Shown here: piece by piece, positions 44,495 through 53,052 of the stretch
Layout: each line of letters opens with the position of its first letter
Position numbering within the stretch: the stretch's first letter is position 1
Assembly: GCA_030526265.1 (NCBI GenBank)
Contig: JAUNDE010000006.1
Coordinates: forward strand, 16,887-80,886
DNA from: Eubacteriales bacterium
GTDB lineage: Bacteria; Bacillota; Clostridia; Lachnospirales; Lachnospiraceae
Reading direction: 5' to 3'
Length of the DNA stretch: 64,000 nt
The notes under the pieces: model-generated
Database searches by the model: none
Told to the model about the DNA's origin: nothing
What the model saw: only the letters and a program-made list of their open reading frames with translations
Program-made: the position numbers and the translations under genes

Positions 44495-45637
44495 ATGATT
44501 TATCTTGATAATGCAGCGACGACAATGCAGAAACCGCAGGAAGTGATCGACGCGGTAGTGGAAGCGATGACTTCGATGGGAAATGCGGGAAGAGGTGCAA
44601 ACGAGGCGTCTCTCAGTGCATCGAGAGTTATTTACGACACGAGAGAAAAGCTTGCATCATTATTTCATGCAGAGAATGCAAGGCAGATTGCATTTACGTG
44701 CAATTCGACTGAGAGTCTGAATATTGCGATCAAAGGATTGCTTGAGCCGGGGGATCATGTGATCACCACGATGCTTGAACATAACTCCGTGCTCAGACCG
44801 CTGTATGAGATGGAAATGTCGGGTGTTGAGCTTACGATCGTGAAGAGTGATCGTAAGGGCAGGTTCGACATCGAAGATATGAAAAATGCTGTGAAAGAGA
44901 ATACGAAAGCGATCGTGTGCACCAATGGTTCGAATCTGACCGGAAACTATGTAGATCTGAAGCCGATTGGTACATTTGCACGCGAAAAAGGAGTTCTTTT
45001 TATCGTTGATGCATCTCAGACAGCAGGTGTTTTCCCGATCGATGTACAGGATATGTGTATCGATGTACTTTGTTTTACCGGGCACAAAGGATTGCTCGGA
45101 CCACAGGGTACAGGCGGCTTGTATGTGAGAGAAGGTCTTGAAGTTCGTCCGCTTAAGTGCGGTGGAAGCGGAGTTCAGACGTTTAGCAGAACACATCCGG
45201 TTCAGATGCCGACGGCGCTGGAGGCGGGTACGCTGAATGGACATGGAATTGCGGGGCTGAACGCAGCACTTTCCTATCTTGAGAGAGTGGGGATCGATGC
45301 GATCCGTCATCGGGAACAGGAGCTTATGAGGAGATTTTACGAAGGCGTAAAGGATATTCCTGGAATTACCGTGTACGGAGATTTTGAGGATTTTAACCGC
45401 TGTGCGATCGTCACAATCAATCTCGGTGATTATGACTCCGGGGAAGTGAGTGATGCACTTTTGATGGATTATGGAATCTCTACACGTCCGGGAGGTCACT
45501 GCGCACCGCTGATGCACGAGGCGTTGGGCACGGTTGAGCAGGGAGCGGTAAGATTCAGTTTTTCTCACTACAATACAGACGAAGATGTGGATACGGCTAT
45601 CAGGGCGGTCCGCGAATTGTCTGAGGAAGAAGAATAG
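44495..45637 (+). CDS. Cysteine desulfurase family aminotransferase (class V), selenium-cluster type
   Basis: A 380-residue PLP enzyme. YLDNAATTMQKP, TCNSTESLNIAIKGLL, FIVDASQTAGVFPIDVQD and CFTGHKGLLGPQGTGGLYV (PLP lysine in HKGLLGP) are class V signatures. It ends with RPGGHCAPLMHEALGT, in which a cysteine lies at the position of the catalytic loop of NifS-like proteins. It is in an operon with yedE, a TusA-like gene and a DUF3343 gene, so it likely supplies selenium or sulfur from (seleno)cysteine to SelD. The substrate preference is inferred. Confidence 0.88.
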   Translation: MIYLDNAATTMQKPQEVIDAVVEAMTSMGNAGRGANEASLSASRVIYDTREKLASLFHAENARQIAFTCNSTESLNIAIKGLLEPGDHVITTMLEHNSVLRPLYEMEMSGVELTIVKSDRKGRFDIEDMKNAVKENTKAIVCTNGSNLTGNYVDLKPIGTFAREKGVLFIVDASQTAGVFPIDVQDMCIDVLCFTGHKGLLGPQGTGGLYVREGLEVRPLKCGGSGVQTFSRTHPVQMPTALEAGTLNGHGIAGLNAALSYLERVGIDAIRHREQELMRRFYEGVKDIPGITVYGDFEDFNRCAIVTINLGDYDSGEVSDALLMDYGISTRPGGHCAPLMHEALGTVEQGAVRFSFSHYNTDEDVDTAIRAVRELSEEEE

Positions 45638-45667
45638 GAATAAGAGAAACCTGAGGAGGGAAAACAA

Positions 45668-46765
45668 ATGAATTTATCAGATTCAAAGATGAAACTTGGA
45701 ATTGCGGGAATTCTTTGCGGTGTGGTTGCGGCAGCGCTCGCGCTTCTTGGAAATCCTGCAAACATGGCGTTCTGTATCGCGTGTTTTATCCGTGATACTG
45801 CAGGTGCGATGGGAATGCATCAGGCGGAAGTGGTACAGTATGCAAGACCGGAAATCGTCGGACTTGTAGTTGGTGCATTTATTATTTCTGTTGCAACTAA
45901 GGAATATCGTTCAACAGCCGGATCGTCACCGATGATCAGATTTATCCTTGGTGTGTGTATCATGATCGGAGCACTTATTTTCCTTGGATGCCCACTTCGT
46001 ATGGTGATCCGTATGTCTGCGGGCGACCTGAACGCGTGGGTTGCATTGATTGGATTTATTCTTGGTATTGCAACAGGTGTGTTTGCACTTAAGAATGGAT
46101 TCAGTCTTGGAAGAGCATATGCGACACAGAAGATCAACGGTGCCGTTCTTCCGGCGATCACAGTCGGAATCCTGCTTGTCGCTACATGCACGACACTCAT
46201 GAAAGTAAGTGAGGCTGGCCCTGGTAGCATGCATGCGCCGGTGATCGCATCATTGATTGCAGGTCTTATCTTCGGAGCATTGGCTCAGAAATCAAGAATG
46301 TGCTTTGCCGGAAGTATCAGAGACGTCATTTTGATGAAGAACTTTGATCTTTTCAGCGTGATCGCAGGACTTTTTGTTGTACTGCTTGTTTTCAATGTTG
46401 CAACAGGACGTTTTGTTGCAGGATTTAATACACCTGGAGTGATCGCTCACTCAAATCATCTGTGGAATATCCTTGGAATGTATACGGTTGGTCTCGCTGC
46501 AACACTGGCGGGCGGATGCCCGCTTCGTCAGCTGATCCTTGCGGGACAGGGATCTTCTGATGCGGCAGTTACAGTTGTCGGTATGTTTGTCGGAGCGGCG
46601 CTTTGTCATAACTTCGGACTTGCTTCAAGCGGAACATCTGTAAATCCTGAGACAAAGGAACTGGTAGCGGGTGCGGTTACACCGGCAGGTAAAGTGGCTT
46701 GTATCATTTGTATCGTCGTTTGCCTGATCATTGCATTTACATGCAAGAGAGAGAACACAAAATAG
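45668..46765 (+). CDS. yedE: YedE, selenium-metabolism membrane protein
   Basis: A 365-residue membrane protein with about nine to ten hydrophobic segments and two repeats typical of the YeeE/YedE family. The repeat motif with paired Cys is FLGCPLRMVIRMSAGD and LAGGCPLRQLILAGQG; MCFAGSIRDVILMKN is also conserved. It probably imports a selenium or sulfur oxyanion or (poly)sulfide-like compound. It lies 30 bases after the cysteine desulfurase gene. Confidence 0.92.
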   Translation: MNLSDSKMKLGIAGILCGVVAAALALLGNPANMAFCIACFIRDTAGAMGMHQAEVVQYARPEIVGLVVGAFIISVATKEYRSTAGSSPMIRFILGVCIMIGALIFLGCPLRMVIRMSAGDLNAWVALIGFILGIATGVFALKNGFSLGRAYATQKINGAVLPAITVGILLVATCTTLMKVSEAGPGSMHAPVIASLIAGLIFGALAQKSRMCFAGSIRDVILMKNFDLFSVIAGLFVVLLVFNVATGRFVAGFNTPGVIAHSNHLWNILGMYTVGLAATLAGGCPLRQLILAGQGSSDAAVTVVGMFVGAALCHNFGLASSGTSVNPETKELVAGAVTPAGKVACIICIVVCLIIAFTCKRENTK

Positions 46766-46814
46766 GATTGAAAAGTAATAATAGATATTGTATTCTAGGA
46801 AAGAAGGTAAAAAA

Positions 46815-47018
46815 ATGAAGGAAGTTGACGCAAGAGGACTGTCTTGTCCAGAACCGTTAATGCTTACAGCTCAGGCTGTGAAAGGAGCAGACGGACCGGT
46901 TAAAATTCTCGTTTCTGAGCCACATCAGAAGATGAATGTTGAAAAATACGCAAAAGATCAGGGTAAGAAATCAACAGCGGTGGAAAAAGACGGTTATTTT
47001 GAAGTCGTAATTGGTTAA
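46815..47018 (+). CDS. TusA-like sulfur/selenium carrier protein
   Basis: A 67-residue TusA-fold protein: VDARGLSCPEPLMLTAQAV with the conserved Cys-Pro (Cys10), ending DGYFEVVIG. I start at 46815 (MKEVDARG) because of the AAGAAGG upstream. It would carry persulfide or perselenide from the desulfurase. The next gene starts 2 bases later. Confidence 0.88.
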   Translation: MKEVDARGLSCPEPLMLTAQAVKGADGPVKILVSEPHQKMNVEKYAKDQGKKSTAVEKDGYFEVVIG

Positions 47019-47020
47019 TT

Positions 47021-47257
47021 ATGAGAAAGAAAGAATTGAAACTTGTCGTTACATTCCATACGACATCCGATGCGATGGCGATGGAGAAGATGTGTAAGGC
47101 GAATGGAACTCCGGGAAGAATCATCCCTGTTCCAAGAGAAATATCGGCAGGATGCGGACTTGCATGGTGCGCCGCGCTTGATGAGCGTGACGTGATCGCC
47201 TCGGTGATGAAGCGGGCTGGTATTGAAGAAGAAGCAATGCATGAATGCATGGTATAG
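47021..47257 (+). CDS. DUF3343 protein (putative Se/S carrier-like)
   Basis: A 78-residue protein with TFHTTSDAMAMEKMCKANGTPGRIIPVPREISAGCGLAWCA, a DUF3343 signature including Gly-Cys-Gly-Leu-Ala-Trp-Cys. The family is linked to selenium metabolism by gene context and may act in Se/S transfer. Last gene of the cysteine desulfurase operon, before the long hairpin at 47281-47357. Confidence 0.85.
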   Translation: MRKKELKLVVTFHTTSDAMAMEKMCKANGTPGRIIPVPREISAGCGLAWCAALDERDVIASVMKRAGIEEEAMHECMV

Positions 47258-47280
47258 TATGTAAGATGCGAAAATGAATG

Positions 47281-47357
47281 AAAAAGCAACGATCAATTAT
47301 CTTGCAGATCTGAGCTGTGTGCTCGGATCACGTAAGATTATGATGGTTGCTTTTTTT
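47281..47357. terminator. Long imperfect hairpin between convergent genes, probable bidirectional terminator
   Basis: Arms of about 35 bases run AAAAAGCAAC, GATCA, ATTATCTTGC, GATCTGAGC and return as GCTCGGATC, GTAAGATTAT, GATG, GTTGCTTTTT with a 5-base loop. T tracts follow on both strands. It lies between the DUF3343 gene (plus) and the TetR gene (minus). The stem is much longer than a usual terminator. Confidence 0.7.
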
Positions 47358-47361
47358 GCTT

Positions 47362-47949
47362 CTAGAATCCTTTTTTGAGAAAGTCGATGACGTGCGGAAG
47401 GAGTCGGTCGGTTTTTTGGGTGAGCGATTCCGTTCCGTCCTTCAAAGCCCAGTCGTACAGGGCGGAACGCTCGAACATTGCATATACGTCCATAAGTTCT
47501 GATGCGGTATTTGAACCGTTGAATTCTCCGCTGTCGATCCCTTCCTGGAATATTTGCGTGCAGCAGCGGAAGTACAGACGATTTGTGTCGGAAAGAGAGC
47601 GTGTATCTTTTGTTGTTATCTGCGAAGAATATAGATAAGCCAGAATGCTGATATCAATGCTTGTCTCGATCATGTCGAAGACCTGATGATTCAGAAAAAG
47701 GAGCTTGTCTTTGGCGCTCATATCCGGATCGAGTGTCGGGAGAAGTTCTTCGTATTTGTCGTCGAATAGATCAGACAATGTGTTGAGAAGAGATTCCTTC
47801 CCTTTGAAATAATGGTAAAATGTCCCTTTTGATGTTTTAGACAGGGAAATGATGTCTTCGATCGTTGTATTGTCGTACCCTTTTTTGGAAAAAAGATTCC
47901 AGGCTGCTTTGACGATGCGTCCTTTTGTTGATATGCGTTTGCGAGGCAT
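47362..47949 (-). CDS. TetR-family transcriptional regulator
   Basis: A 195-residue regulator. N-terminal TetR HTH: RIVKAAWNLFSKKGYDNTTIEDIISLSKTSKGTFYHYFKGKE (outlined). The C-terminal ligand domain is not diagnostic. GAGGAGGGA ribosome binding site. It lies next to prdF in the same direction but separated from it by a terminator. A 14-bp palindrome at 49209-49222 near the prdF promoter is a candidate operator. Confidence 0.9.
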   Translation of the reverse strand: MPRKRISTKGRIVKAAWNLFSKKGYDNTTIEDIISLSKTSKGTFYHYFKGKESLLNTLSDLFDDKYEELLPTLDPDMSAKDKLLFLNHQVFDMIETSIDISILAYLYSSQITTKDTRSLSDTNRLYFRCCTQIFQEGIDSGEFNGSNTASELMDVYAMFERSALYDWALKDGTESLTQKTDRLLPHVIDFLKKGF

Positions 47950-47980
47950 AGGGATCCCTCCTCTTTAAAGCGGTATTATA

Positions 47981-48008
47981 AAAGGGCGGATGAAAAGATC
48001 CGCCCTTT
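47981..48008 (-). terminator. Intrinsic terminator of prdF
   Basis: An 11-bp stem AAAGGGCGGAT / ATCCGCCCTTT with a 6-base loop. On the minus strand a TTTTATAA tract follows. Confidence 0.78.
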
Positions 48009-48037
48009 GGAATTCAAAAGAAAAGTTTTTGGAACGA

Positions 48038-49072
48038 TTAGCCAACGATAAAACCGTATTTCAATGGATCCAATGGATCGATGAGGTATGTACCAACGCC
48101 TGTAAGGTATGCACTACCTGTGATCATTGGGATAACTGCATCGTAATCACCGATTTTGGTTGTCTCTTTGATTACACCTTTGAAGATTGTTCCGATAAAG
48201 CTTTCGTATAAGAACTCTTCTCCAACTCCGAGCTCGCCCCATGCATGGAGTGTAGCAAGTTTAGCACTTGTACCTGTTCCACAAGGTGAACGGTCAGCCT
48301 GAGCTTCTCCGAAGATAACTACGTTACGCATTGTAGCTTTGTCCGGGTTTGGTGTCGGTCCGTAGAACTCTACAAGGTCAACAGATGTAATGTCAAGAGT
48401 CGGGTGCTGGATCTCAACTTCTTTGTTGATGATCTCCATCATCTTCATTCCGAGCTGTGTGTATGCCGGAACAGTCTTGGCATTGATCTCGCCGATGTTA
48501 AGCTTTGTTGTATCAACGAGTGCGAAGAAGCTTCCTCCGAATGAGATTGTGTAAGGAATCTCAACGCCGTCAACTGTTACTGTAAGGTTGTCTTTGTAAA
48601 CAAATGCAGGAACGTTTGTAAGTGTTACGCTTACACATTTTCCATTCTCTACGATTGCTTTTGTGCTGATCAGACCAGCCGGAGCTTCCATTAATACTGT
48701 GTTCTCTCCTTCGTGTGTCTCAACGATTCCTGATTCAACAGCAACTGTTACTGCACCGATCGTACAGTGTCCGCACATGTTGAGGTATCCGCCTGTGTCC
48801 ATGAAAAGAACACCGAAGTCAGCGTCTTCGTTTACCGGTGAGCAGATGAATCCACCAAACATGTCGTGATGTCCGCGTGGTTCGTACATAAGAGCTGTAC
48901 GAACATGGTCGTAGTTTGCTTCCATCCATTTTTTCTTTTCGATCATTGTGTTTCCTTCAGGCTCAGGGAAACCGCCGAGTACCATACGGCAGAATTCTCC
49001 GTTTGTGTGAGCGTCAACTACCTGAAGCTGTGATTCAAAACGATCCATTTTAACGTTTGCTTTGTATGCCAT
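48038..49072 (-). CDS. prdF: PrdF, proline racemase
   Basis: A 344-residue cytosolic racemase that interconverts L- and D-proline and feeds D-proline to the reductase. The two catalytic cysteines are Cys100 in NMCGHCTIG and Cys264 in RSPCGTGTS, both cysteine as in true proline racemase and unlike the Thr/Ser variants of dehydratase members. It runs opposite to the tRNA-Sec and prdC-prdE genes. GGAGGG ribosome binding site. Dyad elements lie in its upstream region. Confidence 0.95.
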   Translation of the reverse strand: MAYKANVKMDRFESQLQVVDAHTNGEFCRMVLGGFPEPEGNTMIEKKKWMEANYDHVRTALMYEPRGHHDMFGGFICSPVNEDADFGVLFMDTGGYLNMCGHCTIGAVTVAVESGIVETHEGENTVLMEAPAGLISTKAIVENGKCVSVTLTNVPAFVYKDNLTVTVDGVEIPYTISFGGSFFALVDTTKLNIGEINAKTVPAYTQLGMKMMEIINKEVEIQHPTLDITSVDLVEFYGPTPNPDKATMRNVVIFGEAQADRSPCGTGTSAKLATLHAWGELGVGEEFLYESFIGTIFKGVIKETTKIGDYDAVIPMITGSAYLTGVGTYLIDPLDPLKYGFIVG

Positions 49073-49185
49073 AGCAAAACCCTCCTTGAGAATGTAGGTA
49101 TTTATAGATGGTTTCTATAAATCCGATTGATTAGAACTGATACATATAGGCGTTCGTGATTAATGATATAAGGAAAAAATTCCAT

Positions 49186-49222
49186 GATTGTGACAATCTA
49201 TTAACAAGTAGAACGCGTTCTA
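49186..49222. promoter_or_regulatory. Two palindromes upstream of prdF and tRNA-Sec
   Basis: GATTGTGACAATC (49186-49198) and the perfect 14-bp TAGAACGCGTTCTA (49209-49222). They lie 110-150 bases from the prdF start in the 288-base gap between prdF and tRNA-Sec. The first overlaps a minus-strand TTGTCA that may be the prdF -35 box. The second resembles TetR-family operators. The rest of the gap has the tRNA promoters only. Confidence 0.5.
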
Positions 49223-49264
49223 GTATCCGGTTCATTTGGTACTTCTAATTATGGACGAAATTGC

Positions 49265-49293
49265 TTGAAAAGTCAATGGGTTTTTGCTATTAT
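49265..49293 (+). promoter_or_regulatory. Distal promoter of tRNA-Sec
   Basis: TTGAAA (49265-49270), 17-base spacer, TATTAT (49288-49293). Confidence 0.7.
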
Positions 49294-49310
49294 AAAAATA
49301 CAAAAAACTG

Positions 49311-49339
49311 TTGAAATAACAGGAGAGTTGTGCTATTGT
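49311..49339 (+). promoter_or_regulatory. Proximal promoter of tRNA-Sec
   Basis: TTGAAA (49311-49316), 17-base spacer, TATTGT (49334-49339), about 15 bases before the tRNA 5' end if transcription starts near 49346. Confidence 0.6.
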
Positions 49340-49360
49340 TAAGTAGCTCAGGAGTTGCAT

Positions 49361-49458
49361 GGAGGTAGTTGGGTGACTGGTGTGCCCCCTAGTCTTCAAA
49401 ACTAGTGTTGGGCGTTAGGAGCGTCCTGGGTGGGTTCGATTCCCACATGCCTCCGCCA
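49361..49458 (+). tRNA. selC: tRNA-Sec (anticodon UCA)
   Basis: A 98-base RNA with the layout of selC: acceptor arms GGAGGTAG and TGCCTCC, discriminator G plus encoded CCA (GCCA), anticodon loop CTTCAAA with anticodon TCA at 49396-49398, a long variable arm (GGGCGTTAGGAGCGTCC region) and T-loop TTCGATT. The extended acceptor arm and long extra arm are diagnostic of Sec tRNA. It lies close to its users selD and prdB. Confidence 0.96.
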
Positions 49459-49631
49459 AAGAGATACATTAAATTTGTTAAAAAATAGACGAGTAGAAAA
49501 TGGTATAGATTTTGTCTATAGGGTATGGAATAAATACTGATCGTCGGATATAATATAGGAAGATAGGTAATCGGAAAAAGGATTACTTATATATAAAACA
49601 AAAAAAGTATGAGAAAAAGGAGATGTGTGTC

Positions 49632-51044
49632 ATGGAAAAAGTACAGTTATTATTACGTCAGCACGTAGGTGCACCTTGTGCTCCTTGTGTAGCTGTAGGT
49701 GATAAGGTTAAAAAAGGTACATTGATTGCCACGCCAACAGGCTTGGGAGCAAATATTTTCTCAAGTGTTTATGGTGAAGTATCTGAGATTCTTGAGGATC
49801 GTATCATTATTAAAGCGGATGCAGAACAGCCGGATGAGTTCGTTCCGATCGATGTTCCGGAAGATGCATCAAAACTTGACATGATCAAGGCTGCTGGTAT
49901 CGTAGGTATGGGTGGAGCAGGATTCCCAACAGGAATCAAGCTGAACATCGATCTGTCTACAACAGAGATGGCTGAGCTTAGAGAGGATATCAATCCTGAG
50001 CTTCCAAAAGATTTCAAACTGGAGCACAGCTACATTTTGATCAACAACTCTGAGTGTGAGCCTGGACTTGCTCATAACATTGCTCAGACAGTTGCTGAGA
50101 CAGATAAGGTTGTCCGCGGAGTGAAATACTGTATGGAGATCACAAAGGCTGACAAAGCAATCTTTGCTATTAAGAAGAAAAATAAAGAAGCTGTTCTTGC
50201 TCTTATGGATGCATTGAAAGATGAGCCGGACATTACACTTCATCTTCTTCCGGATATTTACCCAATGGGTGAAGAGCGTGCGGTAGTTCGTGAGTGTCTT
50301 GGTGTGAACCTTGATACAACACAGCTTCCATCAGCTGCAAGATCTGTAGTATTGAACCTTGAGACAGTTGCTAAAATCGCAGAAGCAATCGAAGAGAAGA
50401 AGCCATGTATCACAAAGAACGTAACAGTTCGCGGTAACATCAAAGGCGGAAGTGATGCTCATGTATTCATGAACGTTCCGGTTGGTATCTCTGTCGGAGA
50501 GCTGATCGAGATGGCAGGCGGCCTTGATAAAGAAGATTCTGTTGGTGAGATCATCATGGGTGGTGCGTTCACAGGACGTGCAGCTGAGCTTGATGAGCCT
50601 ACAACAAAGACAACAGGTGCGATCCTTACAACATACAGAATGCCTGATCTTACAGGCAAGAAGGTTGGTCTTCTTGTTTGTGCATGTGGCGGTAATGAAG
50701 GCCGTATGCGTGTGATCGCTGAAAAGATGCATGGAGAAGTTGTTTCTGTATGCAGATGTAAACAGGCGATCGAGAACAAACCGGGTGCACCACTGAAATG
50801 TCTCCGTCCTGGAAACTGTCCTGGACAGGTTAAGAACAATATGCAGTTCAAGAAAGATGGATGTGAATACATCATCATCGGTAACTGTTCAGACTGTTCT
50901 AACACAGTTATGGCTTCTGCACCTCAGATGGGACTTAAAGTATTCCATCAGACAGACCATGTTATGAGAGCAGTTGGTCATGCACAGTATCGTCAGCTTA
51001 CTGTATCTAAATGGGTAAACCAGGATATCAACGTTGCAGACTAA
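49632..51044 (+). CDS. prdC: PrdC, proline reductase-associated electron transfer protein (RnfC-like)
   Basis: A 470-residue protein resembling RnfC. It begins EKVQLLLRQHVGAPCAPCVAVGDKV, has an NMN/FMN-type core (GIVGMGGAGFPTGIKL, LINNSECEPGLAHN) and a Cys-rich C-terminal part (LLVCACGGNEGRMRV, VCRCKQ, CLRPGNCPGQ, IIIGNCSDCSN). It is thought to carry electrons from NADH to the D-proline reductase. PrdC of some Clostridia is a selenoprotein; no in-frame TGA is seen here, so it is an all-Cys form. The start at 49632 is favoured over 49623 by the AAGGAG spacing. Confidence 0.9.
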   Translation: MEKVQLLLRQHVGAPCAPCVAVGDKVKKGTLIATPTGLGANIFSSVYGEVSEILEDRIIIKADAEQPDEFVPIDVPEDASKLDMIKAAGIVGMGGAGFPTGIKLNIDLSTTEMAELREDINPELPKDFKLEHSYILINNSECEPGLAHNIAQTVAETDKVVRGVKYCMEITKADKAIFAIKKKNKEAVLALMDALKDEPDITLHLLPDIYPMGEERAVVRECLGVNLDTTQLPSAARSVVLNLETVAKIAEAIEEKKPCITKNVTVRGNIKGGSDAHVFMNVPVGISVGELIEMAGGLDKEDSVGEIIMGGAFTGRAAELDEPTTKTTGAILTTYRMPDLTGKKVGLLVCACGGNEGRMRVIAEKMHGEVVSVCRCKQAIENKPGAPLKCLRPGNCPGQVKNNMQFKKDGCEYIIIGNCSDCSNTVMASAPQMGLKVFHQTDHVMRAVGHAQYRQLTVSKWVNQDINVAD

Positions 51045-51064
51045 TGAAGGTATAAATTGCCGAA

Positions 51065-51093
51065 CGAGGAATATTACCCCGAGATATTCCTCG
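51065..51093 (+). promoter_or_regulatory. Hairpin between prdC and prdA
   Basis: A perfect 10-bp stem CGAGGAATAT / ATATTCCTCG with a 9-base loop and no T tract. It may protect or process the prd mRNA, or attenuate. Confidence 0.5.
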
Positions 51094-51157
51094 AAAGGTG
51101 ATTATATATATGTGAATTATCACAAATAATGAAAAGAAATCAAAAGGAGGAAATGAT

Positions 51158-53030
51158 ATGTCTATTACAGCTGAAACAGCATGCAAATGATCCTGCAGTG
51201 TTATGCTGTAGAGCAGAGGCTGGTATCACAATCGAGCCAGCTAATCTTGAAGATCCGGCAATTTTTGATGAATTAGTTGATTCAGGATTGTTGAACCTTG
51301 ATGGATGCTTGAAAATTGGACAGGTATTGGGCGCTAAACTTACAAAGACAAGTGATTCTTTGAGCCCACTTACAGCAGATAATATGGAGGGATACAAAGA
51401 CTCTGTAGAAGAGGAAGCTCCGGCAGAGGAAGCGCCAGTAGAGGAATATCCGGCAGCGGCTCCTGTAGCAGTTGCAGCACCAGTTGCAGCAGCAGCAACA
51501 GTAGCAGGTGGAGTTCTTAAGATCCACATTGGAGAAGGAAAGGATATCGACCTTTCAATCCCTGTTGGCGCACTTGGCGGCGGCGCTGAAGTAGTAGAAG
51601 TTGCTCCAGCAGCAACAGCAGCAGCTCCGGCAGCAGCTCCAACAGCTGAAGAAGTAGCTAAAGAAGGCAAAGTAATCAGAAGCCTTACAAGACAGCACTA
51701 TGCAATCACAGAAGTTAAGAGAGGACCAGAGACAAAGATCGAAGGAACTGTTCTTACAATCCGTGAAGGAATCGAGCAGGAAGTTATCGATGCAGATGCT
51801 CTTATCAAAGATTTCCACATCGAGATCATCACACCAGCTCAGTACCACACATATTCAGAGACAATCATGGACGTTCAGCCAATCGCTACAAAAGACGGCG
51901 ACAGCAAGCTCGGACAGGGTATCACAAGAGTAATCGATGGTGCTGTTATGGTTCTTTCAGGAACAGACGAAGGCGGAGTCCAGATCGGTGAGTTCGGTTC
52001 TTCAGAAGGATACCTTGATGAGAACATCATGTGGGGACGTCCGGGATGTCCAGAGAAAGGTGAAATCCTTATCAAAGGTAACATCGTAGTTCAGGCAAAG
52101 ACAAACATGGAGCGTCGTGGACCTATGACAGCTCATACAGTATTTGATATCGTAACACAGGAAATCCGTGAAGCTTTGAAGAAAGTGGAAGATGACCTTA
52201 TTGTTGATACAGAGACATTTGAGCAGGTTCGTCACCCAGGACAGAAGAAAGTCGTTATCGTTAAAGAGATCATGGGACAGGGAGCTATGCATGATAACTT
52301 CATCCTTCCTGTAGAGCCAGTTGGTGTTCTTGGATCAAGAGCTAACGTTGACCTTGGTAACCTTCCAGTTTGTGTATCTCCATTGGAAGTACTTGACGGA
52401 TGTATCCATGCTATCACATGTATCGGACCTGCATCGAAAGAGATGTCAAGACATTACTGGAGAGAGCCACTCGTACTTGGCGCACTTCATGACCCAGAGA
52501 TCGACCTTTGTGGTGTAATCTTTGTTGGATCTCCACAGATCAACGCAGAGAAGTTCTATGTATCTGAAAGACTTGGACAGACAGTTGAAATGATGGACGT
52601 TGATGGTGCATTCATCACAACAGAAGGATTTGGAAACAACCATATCGACTTCGCTTCTCACCATGAGCAGATCGGTATGAGAGGAATTCCGGTAGTTGGT
52701 CTTTCATTCTGTGCTAACCAGGGAGCTCTTGTAGTTGGTAACAAGTACATGACAGCAATGGTTGATAATAACAAGTCTGAGGGTGGTATCGAGAACGAGA
52801 TTCTTGCTAACAACACTCTTTGCCCAGAAGAAGCAGTTCGTGCACTTGCTATGTTGAAGGCACGTATGGCTGGAGAAGAAGTAAAACCTGCTGAGAAGAA
52901 ATGGAATCCAAACGTTAAATCTAACAACGTAGAAGCTATCGAAGAAGCTACAGGAACTAAGATGGAACTTGTAGAAAACGAGCAGGCTCTTCCACTTAGC
53001 CAGAAGCGTATCGATAAAGGATATAACTAA
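51158..53030 (+). CDS. prdA: PrdA, D-proline reductase proprotein; apparent frameshift right after the natural start
   Basis: Encodes the proprotein of D-proline reductase, which cleaves itself into two subunits, one with an N-terminal pyruvoyl group. The cleavage cysteine is TGT 52419-52421 in HAITCIGPASKE, Cys424 if the frame is repaired; other motifs are GEFGSSEGYLDENIMWGRPG and NNHIDFASHHEQIGMRGIPV. The natural start at 51158 (AGGAGG 7 bases before, encoding MSITAETA) runs into TGA at 51188 because one copy of an 8-bp repeat is missing compared with the paralogue at 35917. The remaining frame is open from ATG 51129 or 51153 with altered first residues. Either a sequencing/assembly error or a real frameshift. 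Confidence 0.88.
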
Positions 53031-53052
53031 GATAGAGTTTTAGGTTATACAC

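Noticed and set aside
44660-45667. 335-codon open frame on the minus strand
   Set aside because: It is antisense to the cysteine desulfurase gene, rich in Cys/His/Arg from codon mirroring, and has no ribosome site or recognisable domain.
49188-49207. Rex-like site (TTGTGA ... TTAACAA)
   Set aside because: Half-sites have the right look but the total length is 20, not 18, bases, so it does not fit a Rex operator.
49501-49516. Sigma-54-like site TGGTATAGATTTTGTC upstream of prdC
   Set aside because: The essential GC of the -12 element is GT and several -24 positions differ. PrdR in other Clostridia is a sigma-54 activator, so the idea is sensible, but the match is too weak.
51129-51157. ATG 51129 as the true start of prdA
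   Set aside because: It has no ribosome site and gives an N terminus unlike PrdA; the paralogue shows that 51158 is the natural start.
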